This document shows, piece by piece, positions 32,901-41,835 of a stretch of DNA of 64,000 nt (position 1 is its first letter; each line of letters opens with the position of its first letter). Under the pieces are notes generated by a model. It worked only from the letters and a program-made list of their open reading frames with translations. It was not told where the DNA came from and did no database searches. Origin of the DNA: UBA6163 sp031411655 (lineage in GTDB: Bacteria; Planctomycetota; Planctomycetia; Pirellulales; Pirellulaceae); assembly GCA_031411655.1 (NCBI GenBank), contig JANOBM010000157.1, positions 1 through 64,000 on the forward strand, in the 5' to 3' direction. The position numbers were made by a program, and so were the translations under genes.

Positions 32901-35666
32901 ATTCAGCATGGCCGATATGAACGTCAGGGTGGCCAGCATTTTAATCCTTATACTTATCAAGACATTGTCACCATCGCGGATCATTTGCATTACCTCGGTG
33001 CCAATCCGCATGGAGGCAACGGTAAATCAGACGAAGCCGGAGGTGGGCATGCTCACTCCGGAGCCATGATCTATCTTGCCGATCGTTGGCCAGCTAACTA
33101 TCGCAACGCCATTTTCATGAACAACATTCATGGGCAAAGGCTCAATGTCGATTTACTGAACGCTAAAGGATCGGGATACGTAGGTTCGCACGCACCTGAC
33201 TTTTTATTAACCGGCGATCAAGCATCTCAGATACTCAATCTCAGGACAGGGCCAGATGGCCAAGCATACATGATCGATTGGTACGACATGCAGGCTTGTC
33301 ACTTAACCGACGTTGGGAAGCATGATCGTCGTAATGGTCGAATCTATAAGATCCAGTATGGAGACACAAAGTATGAACCGACTGACTTGCGATCGCTTAC
33401 GGATCTCCAGTTAGCCGAGCATTCATTAAACCGCAATGATTTTTTCGTGCGCCGTGCAAGGTTGATTTTGGCCGAGCGTGCGACAACGCGTCCATTGGAC
33501 CTGGTCGCCACCAAACGACTTACCGAGATTGCAACCAGCCATGAGGACGACACTCGCCGATTGCGCGGCCTCTGGGCGCTACATGCAGCAGGCGGAGTAG
33601 ATCAGGCAATTTTATTGCAGGCGATGGTGAATGACCCTAGTCCTTACGTGCGAGGATGGGGCGTTCAATTGGCTCTGGATTCCCAGCATCCCGATGCCAC
33701 GACAACGAGCTACGTCACGCAGTTTGTGTCCATGGCGAAACAAGACGCATCTCCCGTGGTCAGGCTCTACCTTGCGTCTGCAGCCCAGCAACTCAGTCTG
33801 GAAAATCGATGGATGTTGGTGGAAGCTTTGGCAAGTCACGCGGAAGACGCGAGCGACCATAACTTGCCTTTGATGATCTGGTATGCGTCCGAGCCGCTTG
33901 CGGATGAAGATCCGCGGCGCGCCCTAGCGTTTGCTCTCACTGCAGGAGAAAAAATTCCGCTGATTCGTGAACTGATGCTACGCCGAATCGGAAGCGGTGA
34001 TCTAAAATCGTCGCTCGATCTGCTGGTCGATGGGTTGGCAAAGGCTGAAGGAGAGTCGCTAGAGCTTGTATATCTTAAGGCCATCAAGGCTGCCGTTGGT
34101 GGTCAGCGTCGAGTCGAAGCGCCTTTAGATTGGCAGGCAACCTATCAAGCACTTGCTGCAGATGGTTCGGAGGCCGTGAAACTTGTCGCCATTTCACTTG
34201 GAGTAACATTCGGTGACGCAAACGCCTTGGCCGAGGTGCGAAAGCTTATTTCATCGGCTAGCACGCCAGTGGCGACCAGGAAGGACGCTGTTGCAACCTT
34301 GTTGCAGGCGAACGACCCGATGCTTCCGCCTGTCCTGCAGACGCTTCTGGCGAGTGATGAAATGCGTTTGGATGCAATTCGCGGACTCGCTCAGTTTGAA
34401 GATTCAAAAACCGCGCCAGCAATCCTGGCTGTCTTCAAATCATTAAATGCGGAGGAGAAGGCGTCGGCGATGGCAACGCTTTGCGCTCGCGCCACCTACG
34501 CTCAACAAATGTTACAGGCACTCGGTGATGGAAAGCTTGCCAGCACGGATCTAACAGCAGACCTCGTGAGGCAATTGACTTATTTAGAAAACCCGGAGAT
34601 CGATCGTTTAATCGGGGCTGTGTGGGGGCAGGTCCGTCAATCCGCTGCCGACAAGGCAGCATTGATTGCGTCTTACACCAAATTGATACAGAGCGAAACA
34701 AGCGTTCTGCCGGATACATCGCTCGGACGATCGGTGTTTGCGAAAACGTGCCAGCGCTGCCATGTGCTTTACGGAGTTGGACAGAAATTGGGACCCGATT
34801 TGACTGGATCCAATCGCAGCAATCTTGAATACCTGCTCAGTAACATCGTTGATCCGAGCGCCGTGATGGCAAGCGAATATCAGCAGAGCATTGTCCTTAC
34901 CGATAATGGGCAGGTGATTACAGGGATTGTCCGCGGTGAAGATAGTAAGACTCTTACAGTCCAGTCCGCCGATGCGATCGTGATCGTTCCAAAAGATGAA
35001 ATCGAGAATCGCAAAGCGAGCGATAAATCGATGATGCCCGACGACCAACTCAAGCAATTTACTGAACATGAGGTTCGCTCGTTGATTGCTTACTTGAGTG
35101 CGAAAGAGCAGGTGCCACTTTTAGCGACTCCGGAAAATACGAGTCAATTATTTAATGCAAAGGACCTTGAAGGTTGGTCAGGTTCTGATGAGATTTGGTA
35201 CGTTGAAAACGGCGAGATTGTTGGAAAAACCAATGGGCTGGCGCGAAACGAGTGGCTGGTAAGCGACATGTTGGTAGATAACTTCCGTTTCAGCGTCGAC
35301 ATCAAGTTGATTGACAATATAGGCAATAGCGGCATTCAGTTTCGCAGCACCGCGGAGGCTAATGGTGAAGTATCCGGTTATCAAGCCGATGCCGGGCCTG
35401 GTTGGTGGGGCAAGCTTTATGAAGAACACGGGCGCGCCCTGCTGTGGGACAAATCCGGCGAAGACGCGGTTCGTCCTGGGCAATGGAATCGTTATGAAAT
35501 CGAAGCGATTGGAAGTAAGATTCGGACCCGGATTAACGGAGTTGCCTGTGTCGAACTCGATGATCCGGAGGGGGAGAAACGCGGAATCATCGCCCTTCAA
35601 CTGCATTCAGGAGGACCCACGGAGGTCAGGTTTAAGGATTTTAAACTTGATGTAATCGAGAAATGA
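29901..35666 (+). CDS. Giant secreted five-module protein: FG-GAP, sugar-binding-like, membrane-bound dehydrogenase, HEAT/cytochrome c, DUF1080
   Basis: A 1921-aa protein with a signal peptide (ends near residue 27). Modules in order: FG-GAP/VCBS propeller with calcium-type repeats such as GDINNDGQIDIVYG and GDVNNDGKLDLLH (about 35-405); two beta-sandwich-like regions (about 420-600 and 610-760), the second with a FLIGGGSSNGTRVEIV motif like modules near glycoside hydrolases; a PVC-type membrane-bound dehydrogenase propeller (about 790-1160, VGAAPYLMFIADRNFDDVPD); HEAT repeats (to about 1560); a cytochrome c domain with one CxxCH (CQRCHVLYGVGQKLGPDL, about 1617); and a C-terminal DUF1080 domain (LFNAKDLEGWSG…SGIQFRS…GYQADAG). 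DUF1080 members include 3-keto-disaccharide hydrolases. Joining a redox/heme module to a DUF1080 module suggests oxidation and cleavage of a polysaccharide unit. It overlaps the next gene by 4 nt. Confidence 0.85.
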   Translation: MVTHSHSLSTISFFVLLVLKLVVATGQDMELHTFERTQLTDVYFSEGASAGDINNDGQIDIVYGPYWFAGPTYEERHEIYTAVPQPVDGYADNFFCWIQDFTGDGLNDVFVVGFPGTPAFVYVNPGPEVNATLWTKHQVFDWVSNESPQLVNLVGDARPELVCTRDGFFGFVTIDWTHPLQPWTFHPISEKVTDGRFGHGLGVGDVNNDGKLDLLHSAGWYEQPASSELDGRWMSHAVPFTDSYGGAEMHAYDVDGDGDNDVITSLAAHDFGLAWFENVAEGGEPQFKQHLIMGSHPSQNRYGVVFSELHSVAMADMDGDGLKDIVTGKTYWSHHRQSPMWDAGAVVYWFKLVRNAGGVDFIPYLIDTDSGIGRQVTIADVDQDQLPDVIVGGMKGAHLLRHKKTIVDKATFNAAQPKLYEGPPPAKTIEGSNKRGRRAPIDLATGRVAGALEAESIAFEVTGGVASPQNMLGFPMDKWSNASQVWWSGGKPGDRMSLTLPEKSDCERMEIVFTRAPDYGIIQVWMDDKPLGNPIDLYADQVITSGQFSFPISGWTPGVHKLTMELLGANPKAVNSFMVGLDYIRLVGKGEKFAAPENGIKPIDAGGRVLNLDFEEGSLADWAVDGDAFQNQPIAGDTVAARRDDMASDHEGEYWIGGFEKSGDTTTGTLTSSPFLVKHRFASFLIGGGSSNGTRVEIVQQGKEKPFFQASGRDRENLHQVVVDLQGVMGQKIQVRLVDEVSTGWGHLNFDHFRFHDKKPAELTPSAIALVADDYPHQGLSADAAAAAMKVPDGFTVTVSASEPDVKQPIAMCLDDRGRVWIAEAYEYPIRAPEGKGRDRILIFEDTDGDGKFDNRKVFAESLNLVSGLEVGHGGVWVGAAPYLMFIADRNFDDVPDAAPEILLDGWGLQDTHETLNAFNWGPDGWLYGCHGVFTHSLVGKPGTKDADRVPINAGVWRYHPVRHEFQVFAHGTSNPWGVDFNDHGQAFITACVIPHLFHMIQHGRYERQGGQHFNPYTYQDIVTIADHLHYLGANPHGGNGKSDEAGGGHAHSGAMIYLADRWPANYRNAIFMNNIHGQRLNVDLLNAKGSGYVGSHAPDFLLTGDQASQILNLRTGPDGQAYMIDWYDMQACHLTDVGKHDRRNGRIYKIQYGDTKYEPTDLRSLTDLQLAEHSLNRNDFFVRRARLILAERATTRPLDLVATKRLTEIATSHEDDTRRLRGLWALHAAGGVDQAILLQAMVNDPSPYVRGWGVQLALDSQHPDATTTSYVTQFVSMAKQDASPVVRLYLASAAQQLSLENRWMLVEALASHAEDASDHNLPLMIWYASEPLADEDPRRALAFALTAGEKIPLIRELMLRRIGSGDLKSSLDLLVDGLAKAEGESLELVYLKAIKAAVGGQRRVEAPLDWQATYQALAADGSEAVKLVAISLGVTFGDANALAEVRKLISSASTPVATRKDAVATLLQANDPMLPPVLQTLLASDEMRLDAIRGLAQFEDSKTAPAILAVFKSLNAEEKASAMATLCARATYAQQMLQALGDGKLASTDLTADLVRQLTYLENPEIDRLIGAVWGQVRQSAADKAALIASYTKLIQSETSVLPDTSLGRSVFAKTCQRCHVLYGVGQKLGPDLTGSNRSNLEYLLSNIVDPSAVMASEYQQSIVLTDNGQVITGIVRGEDSKTLTVQSADAIVIVPKDEIENRKASDKSMMPDDQLKQFTEHEVRSLIAYLSAKEQVPLLATPENTSQLFNAKDLEGWSGSDEIWYVENGEIVGKTNGLARNEWLVSDMLVDNFRFSVDIKLIDNIGNSGIQFRSTAEANGEVSGYQADAGPGWWGKLYEEHGRALLWDKSGEDAVRPGQWNRYEIEAIGSKIRTRINGVACVELDDPEGEKRGIIALQLHSGGPTEVRFKDFKLDVIEK

Positions 35667-36919
35667 TACAGACCTCAATCCTTTCTATTCGATGGCTGGT
35701 GCTTGTCTTCGCGAGCCTAACGTTGATTGGGCATAAGCTCCGGGCAGAGGACCTATTTTTCATCGATACAAGTTTTGAAAATGCATCTCAGCTTTATTGG
35801 GATCCAGTAAGCGGAGGCAAGACGCAAGTCTATCTGCTCTACGACCATGAACGAGAATCTCCGAATCGTGCGGCAGGCCACTGGCATTTTCGTGTTGAGG
35901 CAAAGCCAAATTCGAAGGTCACGCTTGTCCTCAATCACTTTCAAAATGTGTGGAATGGAAAAGTTGGCATTCCTGTATCGGATCGAACCATTTGTTTTGT
36001 TTCCGAGGACGCTACCGATTGGGAGTCGATCGAAACCGATCTTCTGCCGGATAAAGATTGTATTGAGCTCACCCTTGAAATTCCAAAGTCTGGCTCACTA
36101 TATGTGGCACGATTACCACCTTATCGCTTGTCTGATCTCGACCAGTTGATCGCGGAGATTGTTTCCCATCCGATGGTTCAGGTGACCGAACTGGGGCGAA
36201 CGGTGCAAGACCGTCGCTTAGAACTCATCCGCATTGGCAAGCTAGACGCGCCATTTCGTATTTTCCTTCGTGCTCGTGCGCATCCTTGGGAATCCGGTGG
36301 CAATTGGGTTTTGGAAGGAATGATTCGTCAACTGCTGGCTGATGATGCGCAGAGCCGGAAGTATCTCGATAAGTTTTGTGTGTATGTCCTTCCGATCGCC
36401 AACAAGGATGGAGTAGCGGCGGGTAAAACGAGGTTTAATCTGCGAGGCAAAGACCTCAATCGAAATTGGGACCAACCTGCCGACCCTGAACTTTGTCCGG
36501 AGAACTACGCCCTTGAAAATTGGGTTCAGCGAATGATTGCTAATGGACTTAAGCCACACTTGGCGATCGAGTTGCATAATGATGAAAATGGGCAACTCCA
36601 TGTGAGCCGGCCTCATGGTGTGGACACGACAGGTTATTTAGAACGCATGGGCCGACTAGAAATTTTGCTTCGCGAAAAAACATGGTTCCGTGAAGGCTCA
36701 ACCGGGTCCACCTTCACCAATGCTGGCACTCTTGGCGAGGGTTGGTTGGTCAGGTATCAAATTGATTCGGTTGTGCACGAATTGAATGCGAATTGGGTGG
36801 AGGGGCTTCAGTCGCATGCTTCATCTGCGCATTGGCAGCTCTATGGACGCCAGCTATGTGACGTTTTCTTCGATTTCTTCCCCAATGCTGACCGATTAAA
36901 CGTGTCCGATAACAAGTGA
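35663..36919 (+). CDS. Secreted M14-family zinc carboxypeptidase
   Basis: A 418-aa exported peptidase. After a signal peptide comes a beta-rich N-terminal region (about 30-160) like the N-domain of cytosolic-carboxypeptidase-type M14 proteins, then the catalytic domain. The zinc ligands are His207 and Glu210 in RARAHPWESGGNW and His305 in AIELHNDENG; the substrate-binding RGKDLNRNWD block and the catalytic Glu373 in VVHELNANW are present. It releases C-terminal residues or acts on peptidoglycan-type or protein-glycan links; the exact substrate is unknown. It overlaps both neighbours by 4 nt, placing it in the transcription unit of the 1921-aa protein. Confidence 0.85.
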   Translation: MIQTSILSIRWLVLVFASLTLIGHKLRAEDLFFIDTSFENASQLYWDPVSGGKTQVYLLYDHERESPNRAAGHWHFRVEAKPNSKVTLVLNHFQNVWNGKVGIPVSDRTICFVSEDATDWESIETDLLPDKDCIELTLEIPKSGSLYVARLPPYRLSDLDQLIAEIVSHPMVQVTELGRTVQDRRLELIRIGKLDAPFRIFLRARAHPWESGGNWVLEGMIRQLLADDAQSRKYLDKFCVYVLPIANKDGVAAGKTRFNLRGKDLNRNWDQPADPELCPENYALENWVQRMIANGLKPHLAIELHNDENGQLHVSRPHGVDTTGYLERMGRLEILLREKTWFREGSTGSTFTNAGTLGEGWLVRYQIDSVVHELNANWVEGLQSHASSAHWQLYGRQLCDVFFDFFPNADRLNVSDNK

Positions 36920-37731
36920 AAAAGACTGTCCTTATTACCGGCGCATCGACGGGTATTGGCGAGGCATCGGTTCATTACTTCGCTGCAAAAGGTTGGAATG
37001 TTGCCGCGACAATGCGAGAACCAAAGAAGGTGATCTTAGCAAGCGAACTAGATCGAATTCGGGTCTACCGGCTTGACGTGACAGATCCCAAAAGTATTTC
37101 GGCAGCGTTTGACGCTGCAGAGAAGGACTTTGGACAAGTGGATGTGGTGATCAACAATGCTGGGTATGGTGTTGATGGCGTCTTCGAGGCGATGTCCGAT
37201 GAAACGATAAGCAAACAGTTTGAAACGAATGTCTTTGGGCTGATGCGAGTGACACGTGAGGCCATTATTCGTATGCGTCCACGTCGAGCGGGAACGATCG
37301 TTCAAATTGCATCCGTCGGTGGTCGAGCAACGTTTCCGCTGTATTCAATCTATCACGGTACGAAATGGGCAGTGGAAGGCTTTTCCGAATCACTTCATTT
37401 TGAGTTGCGGCCTTTTAACATCCATGTTCGAATCGTTGAACCGGGCGCCATCAAGACGGATTTCTACGGGCGGAGTCGCGAATTCGTGAACCCAACCAAT
37501 ACTGACGACTACGACAACTTTGTTCGCCAATGCAATCAGTTTTCGATGGAAACCGGCAATGCCGGAGTCGATCCGATTGTTGTTGCGAAAACCATTTTTA
37601 AAGCGGCTACAGCGACTAACTGGAGACTTCGCTATCCCGTCGCTTATCCCGCGAACGTTCTTTTGCCGTTGCGTCGCATCCTTCCTGAGTCTTGGGTCTA
37701 TGCTTTCATTCGCATGACCTACAAAATTTGA
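36916..37731 (+). CDS. Short-chain dehydrogenase/reductase
   Basis: A 271-aa classical SDR. The cofactor-binding TGASTGIG motif is at residues 8-15, NNAGYG follows, and the catalytic Tyr146 and Lys150 form YHGTK after a conserved serine in IASVGG. An Arg-rich position after beta-2 (MREPKK) suggests NADP(H) preference. The start is a GTG overlapping the carboxypeptidase stop (GTGA). No signal peptide, so it is cytoplasmic, unlike its co-transcribed neighbours. It belongs to the group often annotated 'SDR family oxidoreductase' acting on steroids, polyols or retinol-like ketones; the substrate is open. Confidence 0.88.
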   Translation: MKKTVLITGASTGIGEASVHYFAAKGWNVAATMREPKKVILASELDRIRVYRLDVTDPKSISAAFDAAEKDFGQVDVVINNAGYGVDGVFEAMSDETISKQFETNVFGLMRVTREAIIRMRPRRAGTIVQIASVGGRATFPLYSIYHGTKWAVEGFSESLHFELRPFNIHVRIVEPGAIKTDFYGRSREFVNPTNTDDYDNFVRQCNQFSMETGNAGVDPIVVAKTIFKAATATNWRLRYPVAYPANVLLPLRRILPESWVYAFIRMTYKI

Positions 37732-37849
37732 AGTGTGGCGTACATCACTCGCAATTCCTGATATTTTGAATTCCGTTAGCGCGCGGTCGCCAATTGTCCC
37801 TCAGAACCACGAACGCATTAATATTTGATTGTAATCCGTGATTAACCAA

Positions 37850-39217
37850 ATGAAGTTACCTCACTCTTTGATGCTTGTGTTTGCCTTTGTATTCGGGACC
37901 GTGCCATGCGTGGCCGCTGGCGAACGCAATGATGCGTTCTGGCCCCAGTTCCGTGGACCTGCGGGACAAGGCATAGGAAACGCAGAGAGCATTCCGATCG
38001 ATTTTGGTCTCGATCACGGATTGAAATGGAGGACAGCGATCAAGGGAAAGGGTTGGTCGTCACCAGTGATTGCGGATGGTCGTATTTGGATCACTACGTC
38101 AGTCACTACGGAAGCAACACCGGAAGAGCGAGCGGCACGATTAGCGAACGTGCAAGAGCCCCAAAGTAAGGAAGTCGCAGGGTCGATAGAACTCAGTGCG
38201 ATTTGTGTAGACCTTGCAACAGGTGAAATTCTTCACGACATCTCATTAGCTAAATTTGATGACCCCGATCCCATTCATCCCCTCAATTCGTATTCCTCGC
38301 CGACGCCGGTGATCGACGGACAGCGTCTTTTTTGCCACTTTGGTTCGTACGGCACTTGGTGTTTGGATGCCAATACGGGAGGCATTCTTTGGACTCGCCG
38401 TTTAGTGATTGATCACAGTGTAGGCCCAGGAGGGTCGCCAGCGATCGTGGGTGACCATTTGATTATCGTCTGCGATGGGATTGATGCTCAGTTCATTGCA
38501 TCGTTAAACCCAACGACTGGTGAAGAACAATGGCGAACTTCAAGGCCACCGATGCGCGCGACCAACGGTGAGTTTCAGAAGGCGTACAGCACACCGATGC
38601 TGATTGAAGTCAAAGGGGAAACGCAAGTCGTTATACCCGGTGCGCAATGGATTGTTGCTTATGAACCAACGACAGGAAAGGAAATCTGGCGAGTGGACCA
38701 CGGCAACGGTTTCTCCATCAGTTCGACTGCTATCTATACTGGCACACCCGATCGTGTTGGGTTGGTTGTATTCACCACCGGTTTCGGGCAGTCCGAAGTT
38801 GTTGCCATTCGACCCGATGGCATGGGTGACGTTACTTTGTCACATATCGCGTGGCGAACGGATCGTGGGGTTCCCGCAAAACCGTCGCTTGTTGCGTCAG
38901 GTAAGCTGCTTTACATGATCGATGACAATGGCGTGTTCACCTGTCTGAACAGTGACGATGCGTCGGTAGTCTTTCGGAAACGAGTGCAGGGCAATTTTTC
39001 GGCTTCCCCGCTGCTCGTTGCTGGCTACATCTTCCTTTGCAATCAAGAAGGGGTTATTACGATTGTCAAGCAAGGGCTTGAATTCGAGGAGATTGCTACG
39101 ATTCAACTTGATGAAAAGCTGATGGCCAGCCCCGCGGTAGCTAATAATGACCTATTGATTCGTAGTGAACATTCGCTCATGCGATTCACTAGCGAAAAGA
39201 GTGAAGCCGGCGAGTGA
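37850..39217 (+). CDS. Secreted PQQ-like beta-propeller protein
   Basis: About 455 aa. A signal peptide (MKLPHSLMLVFAFVFGTVPCVAA) precedes a propeller built of PQQ/WD-like repeats: FWPQFRGPAGQGIG, GLKWRTAIKGKGWSSPVIADGRI (cited in part), CVDLATGEILHDI, CLDANTGGILWTRR and YEPTTGKEIWRVDH. These tryptophan-docking blades are typical of planctomycete 'PQQ-binding-like' proteins, most of which lack proven enzyme activity. I chose the ATG at 37850; the in-frame GTG at 37838 adds only four residues. It is about 120 nt after the SDR and could share its transcript. Confidence 0.85.
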   Translation: MKLPHSLMLVFAFVFGTVPCVAAGERNDAFWPQFRGPAGQGIGNAESIPIDFGLDHGLKWRTAIKGKGWSSPVIADGRIWITTSVTTEATPEERAARLANVQEPQSKEVAGSIELSAICVDLATGEILHDISLAKFDDPDPIHPLNSYSSPTPVIDGQRLFCHFGSYGTWCLDANTGGILWTRRLVIDHSVGPGGSPAIVGDHLIIVCDGIDAQFIASLNPTTGEEQWRTSRPPMRATNGEFQKAYSTPMLIEVKGETQVVIPGAQWIVAYEPTTGKEIWRVDHGNGFSISSTAIYTGTPDRVGLVVFTTGFGQSEVVAIRPDGMGDVTLSHIAWRTDRGVPAKPSLVASGKLLYMIDDNGVFTCLNSDDASVVFRKRVQGNFSASPLLVAGYIFLCNQEGVITIVKQGLEFEEIATIQLDEKLMASPAVANNDLLIRSEHSLMRFTSEKSEAGE

Positions 39218-39263
39218 CCTGATCGGCGATCGCTGCTATTGAATGGAAATAACTCGTTGTTGC

Positions 39264-39731
39264 TTATTGGAGGTCCCGTAAGTGCTCTCGTGGGATCGTT
39301 TGGATGCGTCCGAACCCTGCAACGAGATGAGCTTCCTCTATTTCCATGCAAAAGATCGAGAAATCGCCTAAATCGGCGTATATCGCCGCATCCGGATTGT
39401 TTTTCAGGTAGCTTGCTCGAGCATCCGAGTCATTGTCTTTATCCAGCATCGCTGCTTGGCCGCTTAGCGTTACACGCTGGGCAGTCATTGGGTTGCCGGA
39501 CGATTGGGTATGCCCCACGATCAGCAAGGAACACCGTGAATCGAGTTTTAAATTGCGAGTGTGTTGAGCCAAACCGGATAGTAGCATGACCAGTTTGTGA
39601 CTAGTAAAGCGAGCCACGGTGACGAGCGTAACGAACGGTATCCCGGACGGATGATTTGTACCGAGGCTTGCCACCCGCGATTGTTTTATAAGTTCACTAA
39701 TCGTGATGAGTGACGATTGAAGTTCGGTCAT
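39264..39731 (-). CDS. Pyridoxamine-5'-phosphate-oxidase-like (HugZ-type) flavin protein
   Basis: A 155-aa protein of the FMN split-barrel superfamily. The N-terminal RVASLGTNHPSGIPFVTLVTVARF, given in part, and LVMLLSGLAQHTRNLKLDSRCSLLI, given in part, match HugZ/PPOX proteins: a strand-and-loop that binds FMN phosphate, then a 'SGLA.H..N' dimer motif. It lacks the C-terminal DUF2470 extension present in full heme-utilisation HugZ proteins. HugZ relatives bind heme, so a link to tetrapyrrole metabolism is possible, but the short form may be a general FMN or F420 oxidoreductase. It is soluble, and lies downstream of the TolC-like gene's end. Confidence 0.75.
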   Translation of the reverse strand: MTELQSSLITISELIKQSRVASLGTNHPSGIPFVTLVTVARFTSHKLVMLLSGLAQHTRNLKLDSRCSLLIVGHTQSSGNPMTAQRVTLSGQAAMLDKDNDSDARASYLKNNPDAAIYADLGDFSIFCMEIEEAHLVAGFGRIQTIPREHLRDLQ

Positions 39732-39771
39732 GGTTTCTCGTAGCCAAGCATTAGGAGTGGATTGCGAGATC

Positions 39772-41835
39772 CTAATCGGTTCCCACAGGCAATCGTTTCG
39801 GTTTCTTCGCAGTTAAATCGTTCGCAGTTGAATCATTCGCAGCTGAATCCATCGTAGGCATCACTGTCGTTTCGGGAAGCGCTGTAGTCTCCTCTAGTAA
39901 TGGTGAAGCACCCGATGGTTCCGGATCAGGCCGTGTGGAATCACCTTGTGAGTTAAGAAAACTTGGATACACGGAATGTGACCCCGCGATGTCTACCCCG
40001 GCATCTTGCAGAATCCGTCCCGATTGGTAGGAAACGTCTACTAACGCTAGTGAGTATTGAACTTGATCCATGACGTTTCGATCGCTCACCTCTAGCCAGC
40101 TTTCGCGTGCGTCTAAGAGCATGAATAGATCTGACTTACCAACCTCATAAAGAATGAATGTGGACTTCATGCGGGCTTCTGCAGCATTCAATTCTTCTTG
40201 CGCTGATTGCATTGTGCTGTATATCGAGCTTGCCTTTGAAACGGCCTCACTCAATTTCGCTGTCAGTTCTCTTTGCTGTTCGGCGAGAATCAAACGTTCC
40301 CGTGTTAGTTGGAGCGATGCATTTCGCACTGCGGCGCGTGCTTGGCGTCGCCCTGCAGTGACGCCCCATTCCACACCGAATTCAAATTCTTGGTGATCGA
40401 GCGAGAAAAAGTCGTTATAGCTGCTCGCAAATCGCGGCCCACCGCCGGTCAAATCGTCACCGAAGCCTCGGACTCGATATCGCCCAATGACATCCAATTG
40501 AGGCAATAAAAAGTTCTTGGATGCGATAAGCTTCATTTGCTGTTGGTGAACTCTGATATTTTGACGTCGTAATTCTGCGCGATTCGACATGCTCAGGGCC
40601 ACCAATGAATCCCAGTCAAAGTTAACAGGCGCCACGGGCAGCGGGTCAGATGGCCGGAGCATGTTTTCGGCCATGAGGGGTAATCCCATGAGATGACGAA
40701 GCCTCCGCTCCGCTTCAAAAACGCCGATCTCTCCATCGCCTCCCCCCAGCGCGGATACAACGGCTCGCTGATAACGAAAGTACTTTTGTTTTGCTTGGGA
40801 TTCTTTATCAACTTCGCCACCCTCAAGGCCCTGCATTGCCTTTGCACTTACTGTCTGCCACGTTTCGTAGGCCAAGTCGCGAGTTTGTTGTTTGTTGTAA
40901 TAGCTGCGATAGGCACGGTGCAGCGACCAATAAGCTTCATGCAACTCACGAGCAAAGGAGTGAACTGCTATCTCAAAGTCTGCGGCTGCCATCTGCGTAT
41001 TCATTTGCGCGATGACAAGGCCATTGGAGAAATTGAAGCCAGGCTGCGCATTGGGTCCCGCGATTGAATTGTATTTTCGCCCCGCTCCGCGTAGGAGCGG
41101 TTGGCGTACACCTGCTTCCATTTGAGATTCCCAATAGCTTGGAAACAGATTCCCAGTGCGATTGTTCGCGTCGTACCCATGGAGGCCTCCGATGTCAAAA
41201 GTAGCTCCAGTCATGCTGCGGCGTTGAATTGACGCATTGGCGGAGGCAAGGTCTTGGACGAGCTCTTGTGCATTTCCACCCAGAACAACATTGTTGAATA
41301 CGCGATCGTTATTTGCGGATGTCAAGCTTGCATTGAGAACACTATCGAATTGCGCCAAGGCTGCCTGGGGCCCGAAGAACGGGTCACTCGCTGAAATCTC
41401 TGCGTCGTAAACAGTGGTCGCTGCGGTGGGATTGTCCAGCAATCGCCCGCCTATCGACCGGATGACGGGACTCGACGCAAGCGCGATTTGCATGACAGAT
41501 TCAAGGGAAATGTCTTGAAATTGCGTCGGTTCCTGTCGTGCGTCGCGAGGTGCAAGCGACTTCGCAGCGGCAGAAATCTTAGCGCTTGTTAGGGCCGTGT
41601 CCTCCGCTGATGGCTTTGTCGCACTGTTAGCGACGATGCTAGCCGACGCTTGCTGGATTTCGTTTAACGCCACAACTGGCGTTGGCGGTTTTTCAACCGG
41701 GGGCCGATCCCGAAACGAAGACAAAGTATCCGAGGAATTGTGCCATACGGATCTTCGAGCGCAGCCACAAGCGTCCATCATCGTGATCAGCACGATCAGG
41801 CGGGCGACCCACGTTAACGCTGGTCCACTGGGCAT
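39772..41835 (-). CDS. TolC-family outer membrane factor
   Basis: A 687-aa TolC/OEP-family protein. Two long coiled-coil helical halves are visible (roughly residues 250-380 and 470-620). The segments LRGAGRKYNSIAGPN and VGKSDLFMLLDARESWLEVSDRNV are typical of efflux-type outer membrane factors. The ATG at 41835 gives a signal sequence with cysteines at its end (LIVLITMMDACGC) that could be lipidated, although the lipobox is imperfect; the longer frame to 42003 adds 56 residues without a leader. A low-complexity tail coded by a 15-bp tandem repeat ends the protein. It is divergent from the FtsX-type permease, with which it may form an export system. Confidence 0.85.
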   Translation of the reverse strand: MPSGPALTWVARLIVLITMMDACGCARRSVWHNSSDTLSSFRDRPPVEKPPTPVVALNEIQQASASIVANSATKPSAEDTALTSAKISAAAKSLAPRDARQEPTQFQDISLESVMQIALASSPVIRSIGGRLLDNPTAATTVYDAEISASDPFFGPQAALAQFDSVLNASLTSANNDRVFNNVVLGGNAQELVQDLASANASIQRRSMTGATFDIGGLHGYDANNRTGNLFPSYWESQMEAGVRQPLLRGAGRKYNSIAGPNAQPGFNFSNGLVIAQMNTQMAAADFEIAVHSFARELHEAYWSLHRAYRSYYNKQQTRDLAYETWQTVSAKAMQGLEGGEVDKESQAKQKYFRYQRAVVSALGGGDGEIGVFEAERRLRHLMGLPLMAENMLRPSDPLPVAPVNFDWDSLVALSMSNRAELRRQNIRVHQQQMKLIASKNFLLPQLDVIGRYRVRGFGDDLTGGGPRFASSYNDFFSLDHQEFEFGVEWGVTAGRRQARAAVRNASLQLTRERLILAEQQRELTAKLSEAVSKASSIYSTMQSAQEELNAAEARMKSTFILYEVGKSDLFMLLDARESWLEVSDRNVMDQVQYSLALVDVSYQSGRILQDAGVDIAGSHSVYPSFLNSQGDSTRPDPEPSGASPLLEETTALPETTVMPTMDSAANDSTANDLTAKKPKRLPVGTD
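39806..39850. repeat. 15-bp tandem repeat in the 3' end of the TolC-like gene
   Basis: Three 15-bp copies starting at 39806, 39821 and 39836 (unit TTCGCAGTTGAATCG with 1-3 mismatches). They code a repeated Ala/Asn/Asp/Thr/Ser-rich five-residue unit near the C-terminus of the TolC-like protein, in frame. Confidence 0.8.
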
